The notes beneath the pieces are model-generated. The model was not told where the DNA came from. It ran no database searches and saw only the letters and a list, made by a program, of their open reading frames with translations. From contig OENT01000575.1 of the NCBI GenBank assembly GCA_900239685.1, positions 1 to 64,000 on the forward strand: a DNA stretch of 64,000 nt. Direction: 5' to 3'. Shown one piece after another: positions 63,433-64,000 of the stretch (within the stretch, counting starts at the first letter, position 1; each line of letters opens with the position of its first letter). The position numbers and the translations under genes are program-made. This DNA is from Rotaria macrura. Taxonomy: Eukaryota; Rotifera; Eurotatoria; Philodinida; Philodinidae.

Positions 63433-64000
63433 ATCGATGTCGAACTTGTGATCTTTATTCTATTGTCATAAAAATTAAGAATTGATAAAACATACATTTG
63501 GCCAAGTGACGTATTTTGACATGTAATTGAAATAAAGCCCTTACTGAACACATCGAACTCGGCTATACCAAAGATAATACGCTTCATTTCTCTTCTGACG
63601 CTTTTCATGTTGAATAATAATGAGATATCCTAATAGAATTCTACTTGCTTGATTTACAACATATATCAATATTCAAATATGCCATTCTCTATTCTCGAGA
63701 ATAATCATTTTACATTCATATAAAGTTATGGTAAACTACAATCGTTAGATTAGCAAGGATTTGTAAGTATGAAGTAAAAATTCTCATGGGAAATCTTCAT
63801 TCATAATATCAACAAATTGAAACAAATAAATTTATTTTCGTTTTAAAAGAAAATAATTCATCCATGATAAATTCTTAGTATCGAATCGAAAAAACTATCA
63901 TTGATAAGAAAATGATTAGATGCTATTTATGAAACAAAAAAAAATAATCCCAAGAGAAAAACAAACATTCTTCAAGTATGGTAGCAAGTTTTTCAAATCG
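63433..64000. other. Right edge, nothing supported
   Basis: AT-rich sequence with no gene or repeat terminus recognised before the window ends. Confidence 0.5.

Overview
The window looks like nuclear DNA from a small-genome invertebrate, most probably a bdelloid rotifer (Rotaria/Adineta type). It is strongly AT-rich. Its genes carry GT-AG introns, many of them only 50-70 bp long. The gene content is metazoan: a G-protein beta-5 subunit, a Mi-2/CHD remodeler, a 7TM receptor, neuronal calcium sensors and an ESCRT-I MVB12 subunit. A B-box/propeller protein of a type I associate with bdelloids is also present. The species assignment is inference. No prokaryotic operon, CRISPR array, rRNA or convincing tRNA was seen.

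Layout. 1-7.95 kb: no gene; a decayed hAT-like end at the extreme left. 7.97-8.85 kb: neuronal calcium sensor A (+, 5 exons). 12.40-13.71 kb: intronless B-box protein (+). 15.38-18.64 kb: neuronal calcium sensor B (+, 2 exons around a 2.7-kb intron that holds a foldback repeat). 21.23-22.84 kb: MVB12 (-, 2 exons, the first of which does not stand out as an ORF). 24.22-26.12 kb: an RG/RGG-rich protein built from 11 small exons (+). 28.69-31.35 kb: two copies of a palindromic element with C/G-run ends, the second running into a 143-base assembly gap (31352-31494). 31.61-31.93 kb: a short coiled-coil ORF (-). 35.78-37.36 kb: GNB5 (+, 9 coding exons). 39.41-41.24 kb: 7TM receptor (+, 3 exons). 43.61-44.50 kb: an internally deleted hAT transposon with exact 8-bp target duplication and a BED-finger remnant. 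46.31-59.45 kb: a complete Mi-2/CHD3-5 gene (+, 10 exons, 1938 aa) whose introns host two repeat families. 60.17-60.73 kb: second, inverted copy of one of these families. 61.66-63.42 kb: a second hAT-like element.

The genes do not form one pathway. A loose signalling theme exists (two calcium sensors, Gbeta5, a GPCR), but this is probably chance proximity. The more unusual content is the repeats: a TTAA-bounded foldback family with internal hairpins, a 569-bp MITE-like family present as an inverted pair around the CHD 3' half, and a hAT element with G-quadruplex-prone subterminal arrays. A second genome-level signal is that seven of eight gene models have a splice-acceptor-like site 9-45 nt before the start codon, which fits spliced-leader trans-splicing (or short 5' UTR introns). 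I did not find an obviously new multi-gene system. All exon models were joined by eye and need transcript support.
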